A stretch of DNA of 46,741 nt from Calothrix sp. MO_167.B42 (GCA_030065255.1 JASJCX010000016.1:1-46741); one strand, 5' to 3'; positions 28,130 to 37,409 are shown, counted from the first letter of the stretch. Made by a program: numbers and translations. Notes: a model not told the origin generated them from the letters alone.

Positions 28130-28192
28130 TTAACTCCTAACTCTTAACTCTTAACTCTTAACTCTTAACTCTTAACTCTTAACTCTTAACTC
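28130..28192. repeat. STRR array, 7-mer ttaactc, nine copies
   Basis: Nine tandem copies run from 28130 to 28192 (the second is ctaactc), followed by decayed copies to about 28210. The same 7-mer is present in three copies at 27741-27761. Confidence 0.95.
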
Positions 28193-28230
28193 CGAACTGT
28201 CAACTATCAACCCAAGGATTGCATAAAGAT

Positions 28231-28255
28231 AACCGGGGGCATTTGCCCACCGGTT
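28231..28255 (-). terminator. Possible terminator of the TPR gene
   Basis: On the minus strand, aaccgg plus gggc pair with gccc plus ccggtt around a short loop, with one bulged base, about 50 bp after the TPR stop codon. The stem is GC-rich in an AT-rich context. Only a broken T-tract follows (ttatcttta), so this is tentative. Confidence 0.35.
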
Positions 28256-28303
28256 GCAGGAGATTGTGGATATTGACTGTATGGCGATGGTGAAAATGTG
28301 GAT

Positions 28304-29173
28304 TTAATTAGAACCCAAGGTTCTATCCTTTTTTTGCACAGTATTTTGGATACGGGGTAATTCCAGGAATTGTTTCGTATCGCCAATTAGCCGTTTCCCC
28401 CAGAGATTTTCTTTGAGAAACTCTAGATTTGAGTAACGAATATCGATGCCTAGGGCGCTTTCTCCCATGGCAACAGCTTTTTGACGTTCTCCCTTTTTAT
28501 AAAAAGCTACAGCTAAAGCTAGTAAAGGCTCTGCGGCATTTTTTTCAATGGCAACAGCTGATTGCCATTTCTTAATAGCACCAGAAACATTACCTTTCTC
28601 GTATAAAATTAGGCCAATATTGTTAATTGCGGGCCAAAATTTTTTATCTTGGGAAACAGCCTTATTATATTGGGCAATGGCATCTGGAAATTTACCCAGC
28701 ATATAGTAACCATTGCCCAAATCAAATAGTCCCTCGGAATCGTTGGGTTTAATCTTTAACCCAGCTTTGTAATATCCCACAGCAGCTGGGTATTTTTTTT
28801 GCTGAAAATGAGCTGAACCCAAAGCAAATAATACATCTGCATTTTGGGGATTGAGGGATTGGGCTTTTTGAAAGGAAGAAATTGCTGTATCGAAATCTTT
28901 TTTCTGGAGAAACAAGCCACCCAGGAGGAACCAGACTTTATCATTTTTTGGGGCTAATTGGCTGGCTAGTCTGGCTCTTGGTAAAGCTAGCTCAAACTGC
29001 TGAAATTGTGCAAGTTGAGCCGCTTCTTGGGCTAAACTCAATCCTTGCCGCTCTAATTTTTGTTGATCGAGTTGCAATGTATGGGGTATGAGTGCTTGTG
29101 CTAAAGCTGGTTTTGCCATGCCCCACAAACTACAAACCGCCATAATGGAAATCAAACGAATGATTTTAGGCAC
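28304..29173 (-). CDS. Exported TPR-repeat protein
   Basis: The 289-residue protein starts with a Sec signal peptide (hydrophobic residues 4-20, probable cut after ALAQ at about 26). The rest is tetratricopeptide repeats: units beginning near KVWFLLGGLF, ADVLFALGSAHF, SEGLFDLGNGYY and AINNIGLILY show the W/L-G-Y/F-A spacing of TPRs. Such proteins act as periplasmic or lumenal scaffolds for complex assembly. No catalytic motif is seen. It is divergent from the membrane-fusion protein gene at 29458, so a shared control region lies between them. The partner is unknown. Confidence 0.8.
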   Translation of the reverse strand: MPKIIRLISIMAVCSLWGMAKPALAQALIPHTLQLDQQKLERQGLSLAQEAAQLAQFQQFELALPRARLASQLAPKNDKVWFLLGGLFLQKKDFDTAISSFQKAQSLNPQNADVLFALGSAHFQQKKYPAAVGYYKAGLKIKPNDSEGLFDLGNGYYMLGKFPDAIAQYNKAVSQDKKFWPAINNIGLILYEKGNVSGAIKKWQSAVAIEKNAAEPLLALAVAFYKKGERQKAVAMGESALGIDIRYSNLEFLKENLWGKRLIGDTKQFLELPRIQNTVQKKDRTLGSN

Positions 29174-29457
29174 ACTACCGCCTCTTAAGCATTACTAAAA
29201 GAATATTCATTTTACAGATAGCTGGAACTATCCGCCGTTAAGGGTAAAACGAAATGTTACAGTCATTTTTTCTAGTGTATCAACTTTAAACCGGAACAGA
29301 TGCAATCAATTCACTCGTCCGGATGAAGTAATAGGATCGCAATTATCGCTAATATGAATAAAGGTAAAGTTATTCTTGAAGTTAAGACATAAGTATGGTC
29401 GGAAGCTCTGGGTAAATAAAAATTCTATCAATAAAAATTCAAACATAGAGGACACAG

Positions 29458-30912
29458 ATGATTGTCAGGCACATACAACTACCTGTAATTGGTAAAATTA
29501 AGCATCCAGGACCTTGGCTAATTGGATTAGTAGGGGTGATCGCGACTGTGACAGTTGGTACAGTGGTAGTCTCCAAGGTCTTAACTGGTTCCCAAACTAG
29601 CAATGAAATGATTCAGGAGTTGACCATTCCTGTGGCAGCAAAAAACATTACTTTACGAATTCCTGCCAGTGGTAACGTTGTCCCAGTTAGAAGTGTAAAT
29701 ATTAGCCCCAAAAATCCTGGTATTCTCAAAAGCTTACTGGTGGAACAGGGCGATCGCGTAGAAAAAAATCAAATCATTGCCCGCATGGACAGTGCAGATA
29801 TCCAGGCACGCATTGCCCAGGCAAAGGCAAATATTGCTCAATCCCAAGCCCAATTAGACCAAGCTTTAGCGGGTAATCGTTCCCAGGAAATTACCCAGGC
29901 AAAAGCTCGCTTGGCACAGGTACAAGCCCAGTTCGCAGCCGCAAAAGCAGGTAATCGTCCCCAGGAAATTGCCCAGGCCAAGGCCCAGGTAGATGCGGCC
30001 AGAGCGAAGGTAGTATTAAGTGAGGAACAGGTAAAGCGTTACCAGTATTTATACCGACAAGGGGCAGAAAGAAAACAACTGCTGGAGCAAAATATTAGTG
30101 AAGATCGCACAGCTAAAGCCAATCTCAGGGAAGCCCAAAAACGCCTAGCTTTGTTACAAAGTGGTAGCCGGGTAGAAGATATAGAACAGCGACGAGCCGT
30201 TGTCATGGAAGCCAAAGCAGCCTTGGAATTACTAGAAAGTGGTTCTCGTCCAGAGGAAATTGCCCAACGCCGAGCCGCATTAGCTGCTGCCAAGGCCCAA
30301 TTACAAACCGAATTGGTCAATTTAGAAAATACAATTATCCGCGCTCCTTTTAGTGGGGTAATTACACAGAAATATACTAATGTCGGTGCATTTGTAACTC
30401 CTACCACCTCCGCTTCCGCCAGTGCATCGGCAACCTCCAGCTCTGTTGTTGCTTTGGCATCGGGGGTAGAAGTACTGGCAAAGGTGCCAGAGGCTGATGT
30501 GGGCAAAATTAAGCAAGAACAGCCAGTGGAAATTGTCTCTGATGCTTATCCAGGACAGGTATTTAAAGGCCGCGTCCGCTTGATTGCTCCAGAAGCAGTT
30601 AAGGAAGATGGGGTAACTTTATTTCAAGTGAAAGTCGGCATTGATACGGGCAAACAGGAATTAATTTCTGGCTTGAATGTAGATTTAACCTTCCTGGGCG
30701 AACAAATAGAAAATGCTTTCATGGTGCCCACGGTGGCAATTGTGACAGAAAAAGGTAACACAGGGGTATTGATTCCTGATAGTAAAAATCAACCCCTATT
30801 TCGTTCCATTACCATCGGTTCCCAAGTTAAAGATCAAACCCAGATTTTAGACGGGGTAAAACCAGGCGATCGCATTTTTCTCAATCCCCCCAAAAACTAC
30901 AAGCGCAAGTAA
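29458..30912 (+). CDS. Membrane-fusion (HlyD/DevB-like) periplasmic adaptor
   Basis: The 484-residue protein has one N-terminal membrane anchor (about 19-40). A barrel-sandwich half motif comes next (VRSVNISPKNPGILKSLLVE), then a long alpha-hairpin with internal repeats such as GNRSQEITQAKA and GSRPEEIAQRRA (about 140-285). The second lipoyl half (IIRAPFSGVITQ), beta-barrel and membrane-proximal domains end the protein. Adaptors of this class link an inner-membrane ABC or RND pump to a TolC-like channel. It lies 71 bp before a MacB/DevC-like permease, forming an exporter pair. DevB of heterocyst glycolipid export is a family member; the cargo here is unknown. Confidence 0.88.
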   Translation: MIVRHIQLPVIGKIKHPGPWLIGLVGVIATVTVGTVVVSKVLTGSQTSNEMIQELTIPVAAKNITLRIPASGNVVPVRSVNISPKNPGILKSLLVEQGDRVEKNQIIARMDSADIQARIAQAKANIAQSQAQLDQALAGNRSQEITQAKARLAQVQAQFAAAKAGNRPQEIAQAKAQVDAARAKVVLSEEQVKRYQYLYRQGAERKQLLEQNISEDRTAKANLREAQKRLALLQSGSRVEDIEQRRAVVMEAKAALELLESGSRPEEIAQRRAALAAAKAQLQTELVNLENTIIRAPFSGVITQKYTNVGAFVTPTTSASASASATSSSVVALASGVEVLAKVPEADVGKIKQEQPVEIVSDAYPGQVFKGRVRLIAPEAVKEDGVTLFQVKVGIDTGKQELISGLNVDLTFLGEQIENAFMVPTVAIVTEKGNTGVLIPDSKNQPLFRSITIGSQVKDQTQILDGVKPGDRIFLNPPKNYKRK

Positions 30913-30916
30913 CCCG

Positions 30917-30983
30917 AAAAATAGACAACGGATAACGTTTTTAAAAATCCAAAATCCAAAATCTAAAATCTAAAATCTAAAAT
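30917..30983. repeat. STRR composite repeat abutting a start codon
   Basis: The tagacaacggataacg block runs into tandem aaatccaa/aaatcta 7-mers that continue directly into the ATG at 30984. The repeat fills the whole gap between the adaptor and permease genes and leaves no Shine-Dalgarno. Confidence 0.85.
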
Positions 30984-32201
30984 ATGAATCTAGTTGAAAG
31001 CCTACAGATGGCAGGCAAAACCCTGGTGTCGAATAAGTTGCGTAGTACCTTGACTATGCTAGGAATTATCATTGGTAATGCTTCGGTAATTGCCATGGTT
31101 GGGGTGGGAGAAGGGGGACAAAAGTTTGTCGCCAATCAGTTGCAGTCCTTGGGAACCAATGTCCTGTTTGTCTTACCGGGAAATCAAGAAACCCAGCGTA
31201 TTATTAGGGATACCCCAAAAACCTTAGTATTGGCAGATGTGGAAGCAATTGCCACCCAAGTACCAACCCTTGCTGCGGTTACGGGGGAGTTAACTAGTAG
31301 ACAGTTAGTGACTTATCAGAACCGCAATACTAATGTAAATATTATTGCTACTACCTCCAGTTTCCCAATAGTCAGGGATTTTGATACAAACAAAGGTCGA
31401 TTCTTTTCTGACATAGATATCAAACGCAACAACCAAGTCACTGTTTTAGGTGCTGACTTGGCAGAAAAATTGTTTGGGAATCGTAATCCTGTGGGGAAAC
31501 AGTTAAGAATTAAAAATATTAGTTTTCAGATTATTGGGGTTTTAGAAGAAAAAGGGTCAACCATAGGCATTAATTATGATGAAACAGCACTGATACCAAT
31601 TACAACGGCTGCTAACAAAATTGTCGGTAAAACTTCTCCCTATGGCATTGAGTTAACTTACCTAATTGCTGCGGCCAAAGATGAAGATAGTGTGGATGCT
31701 GCACTGTTTCAAATTACAAATTTATTACGGTTGCGCCATAAAATTACTGGGGAAGATGACTTTACTATCCGTACCCAAAAGGATGCATTACAAGTCGTTG
31801 GACAAATTACTGGTGCTTTGACATTAATGTTAGCTGCCATCGCCGCTATTTCCCTGATTGTAGGCGGTATTGGCATCATGAATATTATGCTAGTATCCGT
31901 CACCGAACGCACCCAAGAAATTGGCCTACGCAAAGCAATTGGTGCTACCCAACAGGATATACTCCTCCAGTTCATCATTGAAGCAGTAATTCTCTCCGGT
32001 GCAGGGGGTTTAATTGGCACAGCCTTGGGTTTGGGAGGAATATTACTAGTAGCCAGTTTAACCCCCATCGAAGCCAGTGTTTCCGCATCTGCCATTGCGA
32101 TCGCGGTCAGTGTATCTGGTTGTATAGGTTTATTTTTCGGTGTTTTCCCAGCCCGTCGTGCCGCCCAATTAGATCCGATTGTGGCATTAAGAAGTGCTTA
32201 A
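30984..32201 (+). CDS. MacB/DevC-like ABC permease (FtsX fold)
   Basis: The 405-residue protein has the MacB_PCD/FtsX layout. A first membrane helix lies in the conserved NKLRSTLTMLGIIIGNASVI (18-37), then a large periplasmic domain (about 50-260). Three C-terminal helices follow, beginning with the ISLIVGGIGIMNIMLVSV region (about 284-301), and include RTQEIGLRKAIGATQ, a family hallmark. It should work with the adaptor upstream and an ABC ATPase of the DevA/LolD type. No ATPase gene follows, and no Walker motifs are in the protein, so the ATPase must be encoded elsewhere or lost. The export substrate is unknown. Confidence 0.88.
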   Translation: MNLVESLQMAGKTLVSNKLRSTLTMLGIIIGNASVIAMVGVGEGGQKFVANQLQSLGTNVLFVLPGNQETQRIIRDTPKTLVLADVEAIATQVPTLAAVTGELTSRQLVTYQNRNTNVNIIATTSSFPIVRDFDTNKGRFFSDIDIKRNNQVTVLGADLAEKLFGNRNPVGKQLRIKNISFQIIGVLEEKGSTIGINYDETALIPITTAANKIVGKTSPYGIELTYLIAAAKDEDSVDAALFQITNLLRLRHKITGEDDFTIRTQKDALQVVGQITGALTLMLAAIAAISLIVGGIGIMNIMLVSVTERTQEIGLRKAIGATQQDILLQFIIEAVILSGAGGLIGTALGLGGILLVASLTPIEASVSASAIAIAVSVSGCIGLFFGVFPARRAAQLDPIVALRSA

Positions 32202-32301
32202 TTTGACAAAATTTTCAGCCATGGCAATTGGTTATCAGTGTATATATTGAGAAATTCCAGAGTTGCTTCACGGTTGACACAGGACCATGGAGCCAATCGG
32301 T

Positions 32302-32369
32302 AAATCCAAAAGAGACAACGGATAACGGATTATCTGTTTTTTAAAATCCAAAATCCAAAATTTATTAAC
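32302..32369. repeat. STRR composite repeat, near-identical to 5423 copy
   Basis: The first 53 nt differ at two positions from 5423-5475. The spacer 32202-32976 around it is otherwise without a recognised gene, apart from a doubtful minus-strand frame. Confidence 0.8.
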
Positions 32370-32601
32370 TGCACAGTGGTAAGCTGCGTAGCATACTGAT
32401 GTTGATTTATTTTTGAACAATGATCACGGTAATAGTATAATCAAACACCTATTATTTGATACCATAAACCATCTATTTATCCTGAACAGATGAACTCTGG
32501 GAGGAAAACGTAATTATATACATAATTTATAAACTTGCTAACAATGGATTACTACTTCCAGGAGGAAGGGAATATCAGTTAAGTGAGAGGGGGGAACTGA
32601 G

Positions 32602-33075
32602 TCAAAATAAATTCTTTTGTGACTGTAAAATCGGCAAAGTTATCTTGGTATACCAGTAGTAGAGCGTGGCGGAAATAAACCCATTATTTCCACTAGCAAT
32701 CAAAGCTGGTGCGAAAAGCATTTTGTTAGGACAGTTCCTCTGCAACAGCCATATTGAATTCCCCATAGCCGTAATATTTTTAACCTTGTAACGACTGGAG
32801 TATGAATTAACAAGCTCATGCATCCACACAATGCTGTGAAAAATGCTTGGGCTTGCCTGATAGTTATTTCTAAAATGGATAATTTTTTGATTGTATTTAA
32901 AATCGTATTCTATTTGACGGTATCCATTAACAGCAAGTATCCATGATGTAAATTTAGCTGTGGCTATTGAGCCGCTATGAACGTGAATGATACTAACTAT
33001 ATCGATAATGCTATTTGGAACAAACAAGTATATCACCGGCTCAAACTTGCCCTCAGCCTGAGCTTGCGACGACAA
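32602..33075 (-). other. Doubtful minus-strand ORF overlapping the TPR gene start
   Basis: This 157-codon frame is open across 375 bp of non-coding spacer plus 99 bp of the oppositely oriented TPR gene. The protein would be rich in Ile, Tyr, Asn and Ser and matches no family I recognise. Candidate starts inside the spacer are not supported by a Shine-Dalgarno. Given the AT content, an open frame of 125 codons in the spacer is unusual but not impossible by chance. It could be an eroded gene. Confidence 0.15.
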
Positions 33076-35160
33076 ATTCTCATTGGAGTGTGTGACGATT
33101 TAAGCTTGAGAAATCAAGTAGCGACTCATTTACACTCTACCTTGGCATATCCAGTGGGCCAAGTATTACGTCAGTCAAGTAATGAACAACAAGAAGCTAG
33201 TACCCCTGCTTATCCTCGCATTGTTACCCTACGTTTAAATTTAACCGATCCCAATCCAATTATTCAGATAGATCGATGGTTGAATAAATATCCACCACCA
33301 ATTGTTGGAGGTAATCCTGATAGTCCTGGTAAACCACTACCCATACCAACTTTCCAAATTGTCGGCGTTGAACAGTTAACTCGGCAATCAGTAGCTGTGC
33401 AACGTATGTTTTTAAGATCTTTACGTTTAACAGAGCAGTATTTGTCTAAGGATGACTTTAGTCGCTGTTTTGAATCGAGTTTACTACTATGGATTCCTCG
33501 TCCTTGGTTATATGTAATTAAGAATTCAGCACCACAATTTTGGCAATATCGTAGTGGGGTATTTGTATTTGCTGGAGAACCCACACCTCTAATCCAACCT
33601 CAAGATACATCAGAAAGTGTTGATGATTTTCACAGTGATGAACCTGAGAATTTAAAGCAATCCCTTTTCCCAGAATCTCCGAATAAATCAGAATCAGAAT
33701 TAGCGCAAAAATTACTTGTTACTCGTGCAGGTAAACCCCAGGATGAAGTTCAAACTCCTCCAATCAACAAACCAGTCAAATTAGAATTACCCCCACAGCA
33801 GCAATCTGAAGATGAAAATGTCACTGCTTCTCCAAATGCATCACTAAATTTATCTCACATTAATCAAGAATTAAGTGAATTAGTCCTTAGCACCATTAAT
33901 ACCCTCAATTACCAAGCAACTGAAGAAGAAAAGCAAGCCAAGCAAATTGTGGAGGAAATTGAGGCATTACACGCTCAACAAGCATCTCCAGAAAAGTTGG
34001 CAGCCGCATATCAAAGTTTAGGTAATTTATATCGACTGCAAATTGAACAAGGATATGCCACCTTAGACAATCTGATGGTGGCAATTATGTCCTACCAAGA
34101 AGCGATTACCTATGATGATAGCTCACCCCAGGTACCGGATATTTTGAATGACTTGGGTACACTTTATTGGATGTTACATCGTATACCTCCCAAATCTGAT
34201 TCAAGTACATCATATATTGAGCATGGGATTGAATTTTACCATTTAGCACTGAGAATGATTTCCCCAGATACCCATAGTGATACCTATGCCAGAATTCAGA
34301 ATAACTTGGGAACTGCTTATGGGGATTTAGCCAGATGTTCTCACCCCGCAGAAAATTGGCAAAAAGCAATATCAGCCTACAATCAAACACTCCTTTATCG
34401 TACAGAGTCGGTTGACCCCAGTAAATATGCATCTTGTCAAAACAACCTGGGAACGGCTTATTGGCATTTAGCACAGTACGAGCAACCAGTTACCCATTTA
34501 CAAGATGCGATCGCATCCTATAACCTTGCTCTTAAGTACTACAGTGTTGAGTCAGAGCCTCTTAAATATGGGATGATCGAAAATAATATCGGTACTGCTT
34601 ATTGGAATTTAGCTCAATATGACAATCCCAGGGTAAATTTACAACTAGCGATTGATGCCTACCAAGAAGCTTTAAAATATCGAACTCCGGCAAATCTACC
34701 TGTAGGTTGTGCGACTACCCAAAATAACCTGGGTACTGCCTATTGGCATCTGGCTAATTTAGATGGAACTACTAAGGAAAAAAAGCAAAATTTACTGATT
34801 AAGTCCATTGAAGCATATGATGAAGCCTTGGCTTTAGGTCATTCTTTGAGTGATACTAATTTAAGCTTCGACCTATTTGCTACCCATAATAATCTGGGAC
34901 TTGCCCATTATCAATTGGCAACGGAACAATTAATTGCTAGCGATAAACAGACCATTTCTCACCATTTAGAAATTGCATTAGCCAATCACTTACAAGCCTT
35001 AGATGGATTTAGGGAAAACCCAGAAACCTACCAATCAACATTGGCTTATGTGACTAAAACTGTTCGTGCTTTCCATGAGCAATTAGGTATACAAGGGCAA
35101 AATTTAGCCCTATCTAAAATTCCGGGTCAATTATTATCAGAGATTATGCCTAGATTATAA
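32977..35160 (+). CDS. Large TPR protein with N-terminal ATPase-like region
   Basis: The 727-residue cytoplasmic protein has three parts. Residues about 1-200 contain RRQILIGVCDDLSLRNQVA and look like the start of a degenerate P-loop domain found in cyanobacterial TPR proteins; no clean Walker A is present. A Pro/Gln/Glu-rich linker follows (about 205-300). The C-terminal half carries repeated TPR units with the signature NNLGTAYWHLA or close variants (about residues 446, 488, 529 and 576, then NNLGLAHYQLA). The repeats suggest a scaffold for protein binding. It is transcribed away from xseB, with which it is convergent. I recognise the architecture as cyanobacterial but cannot name the function. 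Confidence 0.75.
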   Translation: MNVNDTNYIDNAIWNKQVYHRLKLALSLSLRRQILIGVCDDLSLRNQVATHLHSTLAYPVGQVLRQSSNEQQEASTPAYPRIVTLRLNLTDPNPIIQIDRWLNKYPPPIVGGNPDSPGKPLPIPTFQIVGVEQLTRQSVAVQRMFLRSLRLTEQYLSKDDFSRCFESSLLLWIPRPWLYVIKNSAPQFWQYRSGVFVFAGEPTPLIQPQDTSESVDDFHSDEPENLKQSLFPESPNKSESELAQKLLVTRAGKPQDEVQTPPINKPVKLELPPQQQSEDENVTASPNASLNLSHINQELSELVLSTINTLNYQATEEEKQAKQIVEEIEALHAQQASPEKLAAAYQSLGNLYRLQIEQGYATLDNLMVAIMSYQEAITYDDSSPQVPDILNDLGTLYWMLHRIPPKSDSSTSYIEHGIEFYHLALRMISPDTHSDTYARIQNNLGTAYGDLARCSHPAENWQKAISAYNQTLLYRTESVDPSKYASCQNNLGTAYWHLAQYEQPVTHLQDAIASYNLALKYYSVESEPLKYGMIENNIGTAYWNLAQYDNPRVNLQLAIDAYQEALKYRTPANLPVGCATTQNNLGTAYWHLANLDGTTKEKKQNLLIKSIEAYDEALALGHSLSDTNLSFDLFATHNNLGLAHYQLATEQLIASDKQTISHHLEIALANHLQALDGFRENPETYQSTLAYVTKTVRAFHEQLGIQGQNLALSKIPGQLLSEIMPRL

Positions 35161-35352
35161 TTGATAAACATTTATCAAAATTATCAAATTGAGTCAAGCT
35201 AAATATTAATCAAAAAGTTAATTAATTTTGAAAAATTAAGAAATATATAGCAATTTCAGGTTGAGTAAAATACAGTTTCGTGCAATGTAACTCCCTGTAA
35301 ATAAAAATTGCATCAATTCTGTGTGTATTCTATTAAAGTGAAAATCGCCATA

Positions 35353-35586
35353 TTAATCATCTTGTAAAGTTTCAATTAATAAATCTACCTGCTGTTGCCG
35401 TCCCTGCAAAAAAGTTTGACATTCTTGCAAATACTCAACTGCTTGGGAGAATTGCTCAAATATCTGCTCCAAATCTAAATCTCCCGCTTCAATACGACCA
35501 ATAATTCCCTCTACTTGTGCCACCTTTTCTTCGTAACTCCAAGTAGGCATTTCATCACTCTTAATTTCTTTCTTGACTCCAGCCAT
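35353..35586 (-). CDS. xseB: Exodeoxyribonuclease VII small subunit
   Basis: The 77-residue helical protein has the XseB pattern: [20 protein letters not shown] (16-35), then [20 protein letters not shown] and a C-terminal helix. Several XseB chains coat each XseA in the ExoVII complex, which degrades single-stranded DNA. It lies 95 bp downstream of xseA on the same strand. The spacer is filled with a heptamer repeat that ends within about 5 bp of the ATG. Confidence 0.93.
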   Translation of the reverse strand: MAGVKKEIKSDEMPTWSYEEKVAQVEGIIGRIEAGDLDLEQIFEQFSQAVEYLQECQTFLQGRQQQVDLLIETLQDD

Positions 35587-35587
35587 A

Positions 35588-35634
35588 GGATTTTAGATTT
35601 TAGATTTTAGATTTTGGATTTTAGATTTTAGATT
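35588..35634. repeat. STRR array (aaaatct 7-mers) upstream of xseB
   Basis: On the minus strand, six to seven 7-mers of aaaatct/aaaatcc end just before the xseB start codon, leaving no room for a Shine-Dalgarno other than the repeat itself. Confidence 0.9.
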
Positions 35635-35681
35635 CAGTTGTCACCCATTTAAGTTGTATATGTGTGTTTATTGACAAAACG

Positions 35682-36938
35682 TTAAATCTTCTTTTTCCCT
35701 GCCCCCTGCCTCCTGCCCCCTGCCTCCTGCCCTTTCCTGACTTCCACTACCTGCATCCTTGCTGCTCCCGCACCTAAATGTACCAACACTTCTTCTCCTA
35801 TTTTTAACTCACCAGCACTACGAGCGATCGCTCCATTTTCTTGTCTTACCACCGCATAACCACGCTTCAACACTGCTTTGGGATCTAAAGTTACCAACTT
35901 TTGTCGTAATATGTCTATATGCTGGCTTGCTTGTTGTAATTTTCCTGTCGTAGCTGTTATTAATCGCTGACATTGCCAATCCCGTGCCCGCATTTCCTGT
36001 TCTACTTGCTTATCTAAGCGCAAACGCCGCAAACTATTTTCCAATCCCTGGAGCTGATTTATCCTAATTTTCAACTCCCTATTCACAACTTGTTGCAAAA
36101 CAGCAATTCGCTGTCGGTGGCGATTGTCTAAATCCGCAAGTAAAGGCACAACTAGCTCTGCTGCTGCCGTTGGAGTATGCACAGCCACATCTGCGACTAA
36201 ATCTACTAACAATTCATCCCGTTGATGGCCAATACCAGTAATTACCGGAATAGAACAATTAGCAACGGCTCTAATCACCCGCTCATCATTAAAACAAGCT
36301 AGTTCCTCCACTGCACCACCGCCCCGGGATAATATTAACACCTCTGCCCTTCTATCTTTTTCTACCCTTTGAATTGCTCGAACAATGGAATCAGGTGCCT
36401 GTTCTCCTTGGACAGTGGCGGGGGAAAATAGTATATGCAAAGCGGGATATCTCGATTTGAGAGTCTCTTGCATATCTCCCCAAGCAGCAGCAGTAGGAGA
36501 GGTGACAATGCCAATGGTTTGGGGATGGTAGGGAAGGGATTTTTTCCTTTCTGGAGCAAATAGCCCTTCTTGCTGCAAGCGGTTTCTCAATTGTTGGTAG
36601 CGTAACCCCTGCAAACCAACTCCAACAGGTAAAACTTGCCACACACTCAGTTGATATTCTCCCCTTTGGAGATATAAACGAATACTACCTAAGACTGTAA
36701 ATTTTTCCCCTACAACTGGCGACTGCACTAGTTTCCCTAATTGGCTTTTCCACACTACACATTTAATCGCAACTCCAACTTCTGGATCTTGTAAAGTAAA
36801 GAATACCCCACTACGGTGGTGGTTGGCGCTAGACACTTCACCAGTTACCCAAACTTGGCGTAGTTGTGGATCTTGTTCTAATAAACTTTGGATGTAGTCT
36901 GTGAGTTCAGCAACTGAAAGTACTGTGTTGGAAGTCAT
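35682..36938 (-). CDS. xseA: Exodeoxyribonuclease VII large subunit
   Basis: XseA is the catalytic subunit of ExoVII. I take ATG 36938 as the start (418 residues), because MTSNTVLSVAELTDYIQ fits the family N-terminus; the frame reaches 36983. An OB-fold nucleic-acid-binding domain (VWVTGEVSSANHHRSGVFFT) is followed by the catalytic domain with IGIVTSPTAAAWGDM, LILSRGGGAVEELACF and PVITGIGHQRDELLVDLVAD. A coiled-coil domain then precedes a C-terminal beta segment ending near VQVVEVRKG. The last roughly 14 residues (EAGGRRQGAGKKKI) are read from a heptamer repeat and are not family sequence. xseB follows. Confidence 0.94.
   Translation of the reverse strand: MTSNTVLSVAELTDYIQSLLEQDPQLRQVWVTGEVSSANHHRSGVFFTLQDPEVGVAIKCVVWKSQLGKLVQSPVVGEKFTVLGSIRLYLQRGEYQLSVWQVLPVGVGLQGLRYQQLRNRLQQEGLFAPERKKSLPYHPQTIGIVTSPTAAAWGDMQETLKSRYPALHILFSPATVQGEQAPDSIVRAIQRVEKDRRAEVLILSRGGGAVEELACFNDERVIRAVANCSIPVITGIGHQRDELLVDLVADVAVHTPTAAAELVVPLLADLDNRHRQRIAVLQQVVNRELKIRINQLQGLENSLRRLRLDKQVEQEMRARDWQCQRLITATTGKLQQASQHIDILRQKLVTLDPKAVLKRGYAVVRQENGAIARSAGELKIGEEVLVHLGAGAARMQVVEVRKGQEAGGRRQGAGKKKI
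35698..35732. repeat. STRR array (ccctgcc) inside the xseA 3' end
   Basis: Five 7-mers alternate between ccctgcc and ccctgcctc-type phases within the coding frame. They encode Gly, Gln, Arg and Ala residues at the end of XseA. A related ccctgcc stretch occurs at 41019-41029 and 41084-41094. Confidence 0.9.
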
Positions 36939-37082
36939 TTGCGTTATGGAATTTAACCAATTGTGCGGGTTTAGGTAAAACACTTCTCAAACAGGTAAGT
37001 TTTGTATAGAGGACTTACCCTCAGAGGTTAGCTCCTCTGTAAGAGGCATTATTAACTTAATTTTAATAATCTATATATTTTT

Positions 37083-37367
37083 CTATACTTCAACCGTCAC
37101 TCCATATCAAAAGGCAACATAACCCTGCAAAAGCTTTAGCTTTATCTTTGGCATTGGGACAATACCAAGCTGCATCATTCATTCATTTGTCCATTAACTT
37201 CAATATCATGCTGAGTGAGCAACACCTTTCCAAGGACAAGACGTTTGGGCGTTACTGCCTTGGCAAAACCTATAGTGTAGGGAGTCGGGTGGGAAATAGT
37301 GATTACCCTCTACCACTATCGTGTTATCACTTTCGGCTAAAACTGCTCCATTCCCAGTTGCTTTTAC
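37083..37367 (-). pseudogene. DUF427-family pseudogene
   Basis: The minus strand reads VKATGNGAVLAESDNTIVVE, then GNHYFPPDSLHYRF and TSCPWKGVA, which is the front two-thirds of a DUF427 domain (usual form: AVLAESDxTIVVEGNHYFPP, then TxCPWKG). A frameshift follows. IEVNGQMNE continues in a second frame, NDAAWYCPNAKDKAKAF in a third, and GYVAF-stop-YGVTVEV in a fourth, where the stop replaces the expected Trp. The initiator position holds GTA. At least three frameshifts and one nonsense change are visible, while the total span equals about 95 codons, a full-length domain. The gene is dead but recently so, as little sequence is lost. A plus-strand frame at 37148-37405 is an artefact. Confidence 0.8.
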
Positions 37368-37409
37368 CACAGATCAAATTGCTAAGATACTTTACATACA
37401 AATAATATT

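Noticed and set aside
37148-37405. Plus-strand 85-codon frame
   Set aside because: It runs antisense to the DUF427 pseudogene, whose translation explains the sequence.
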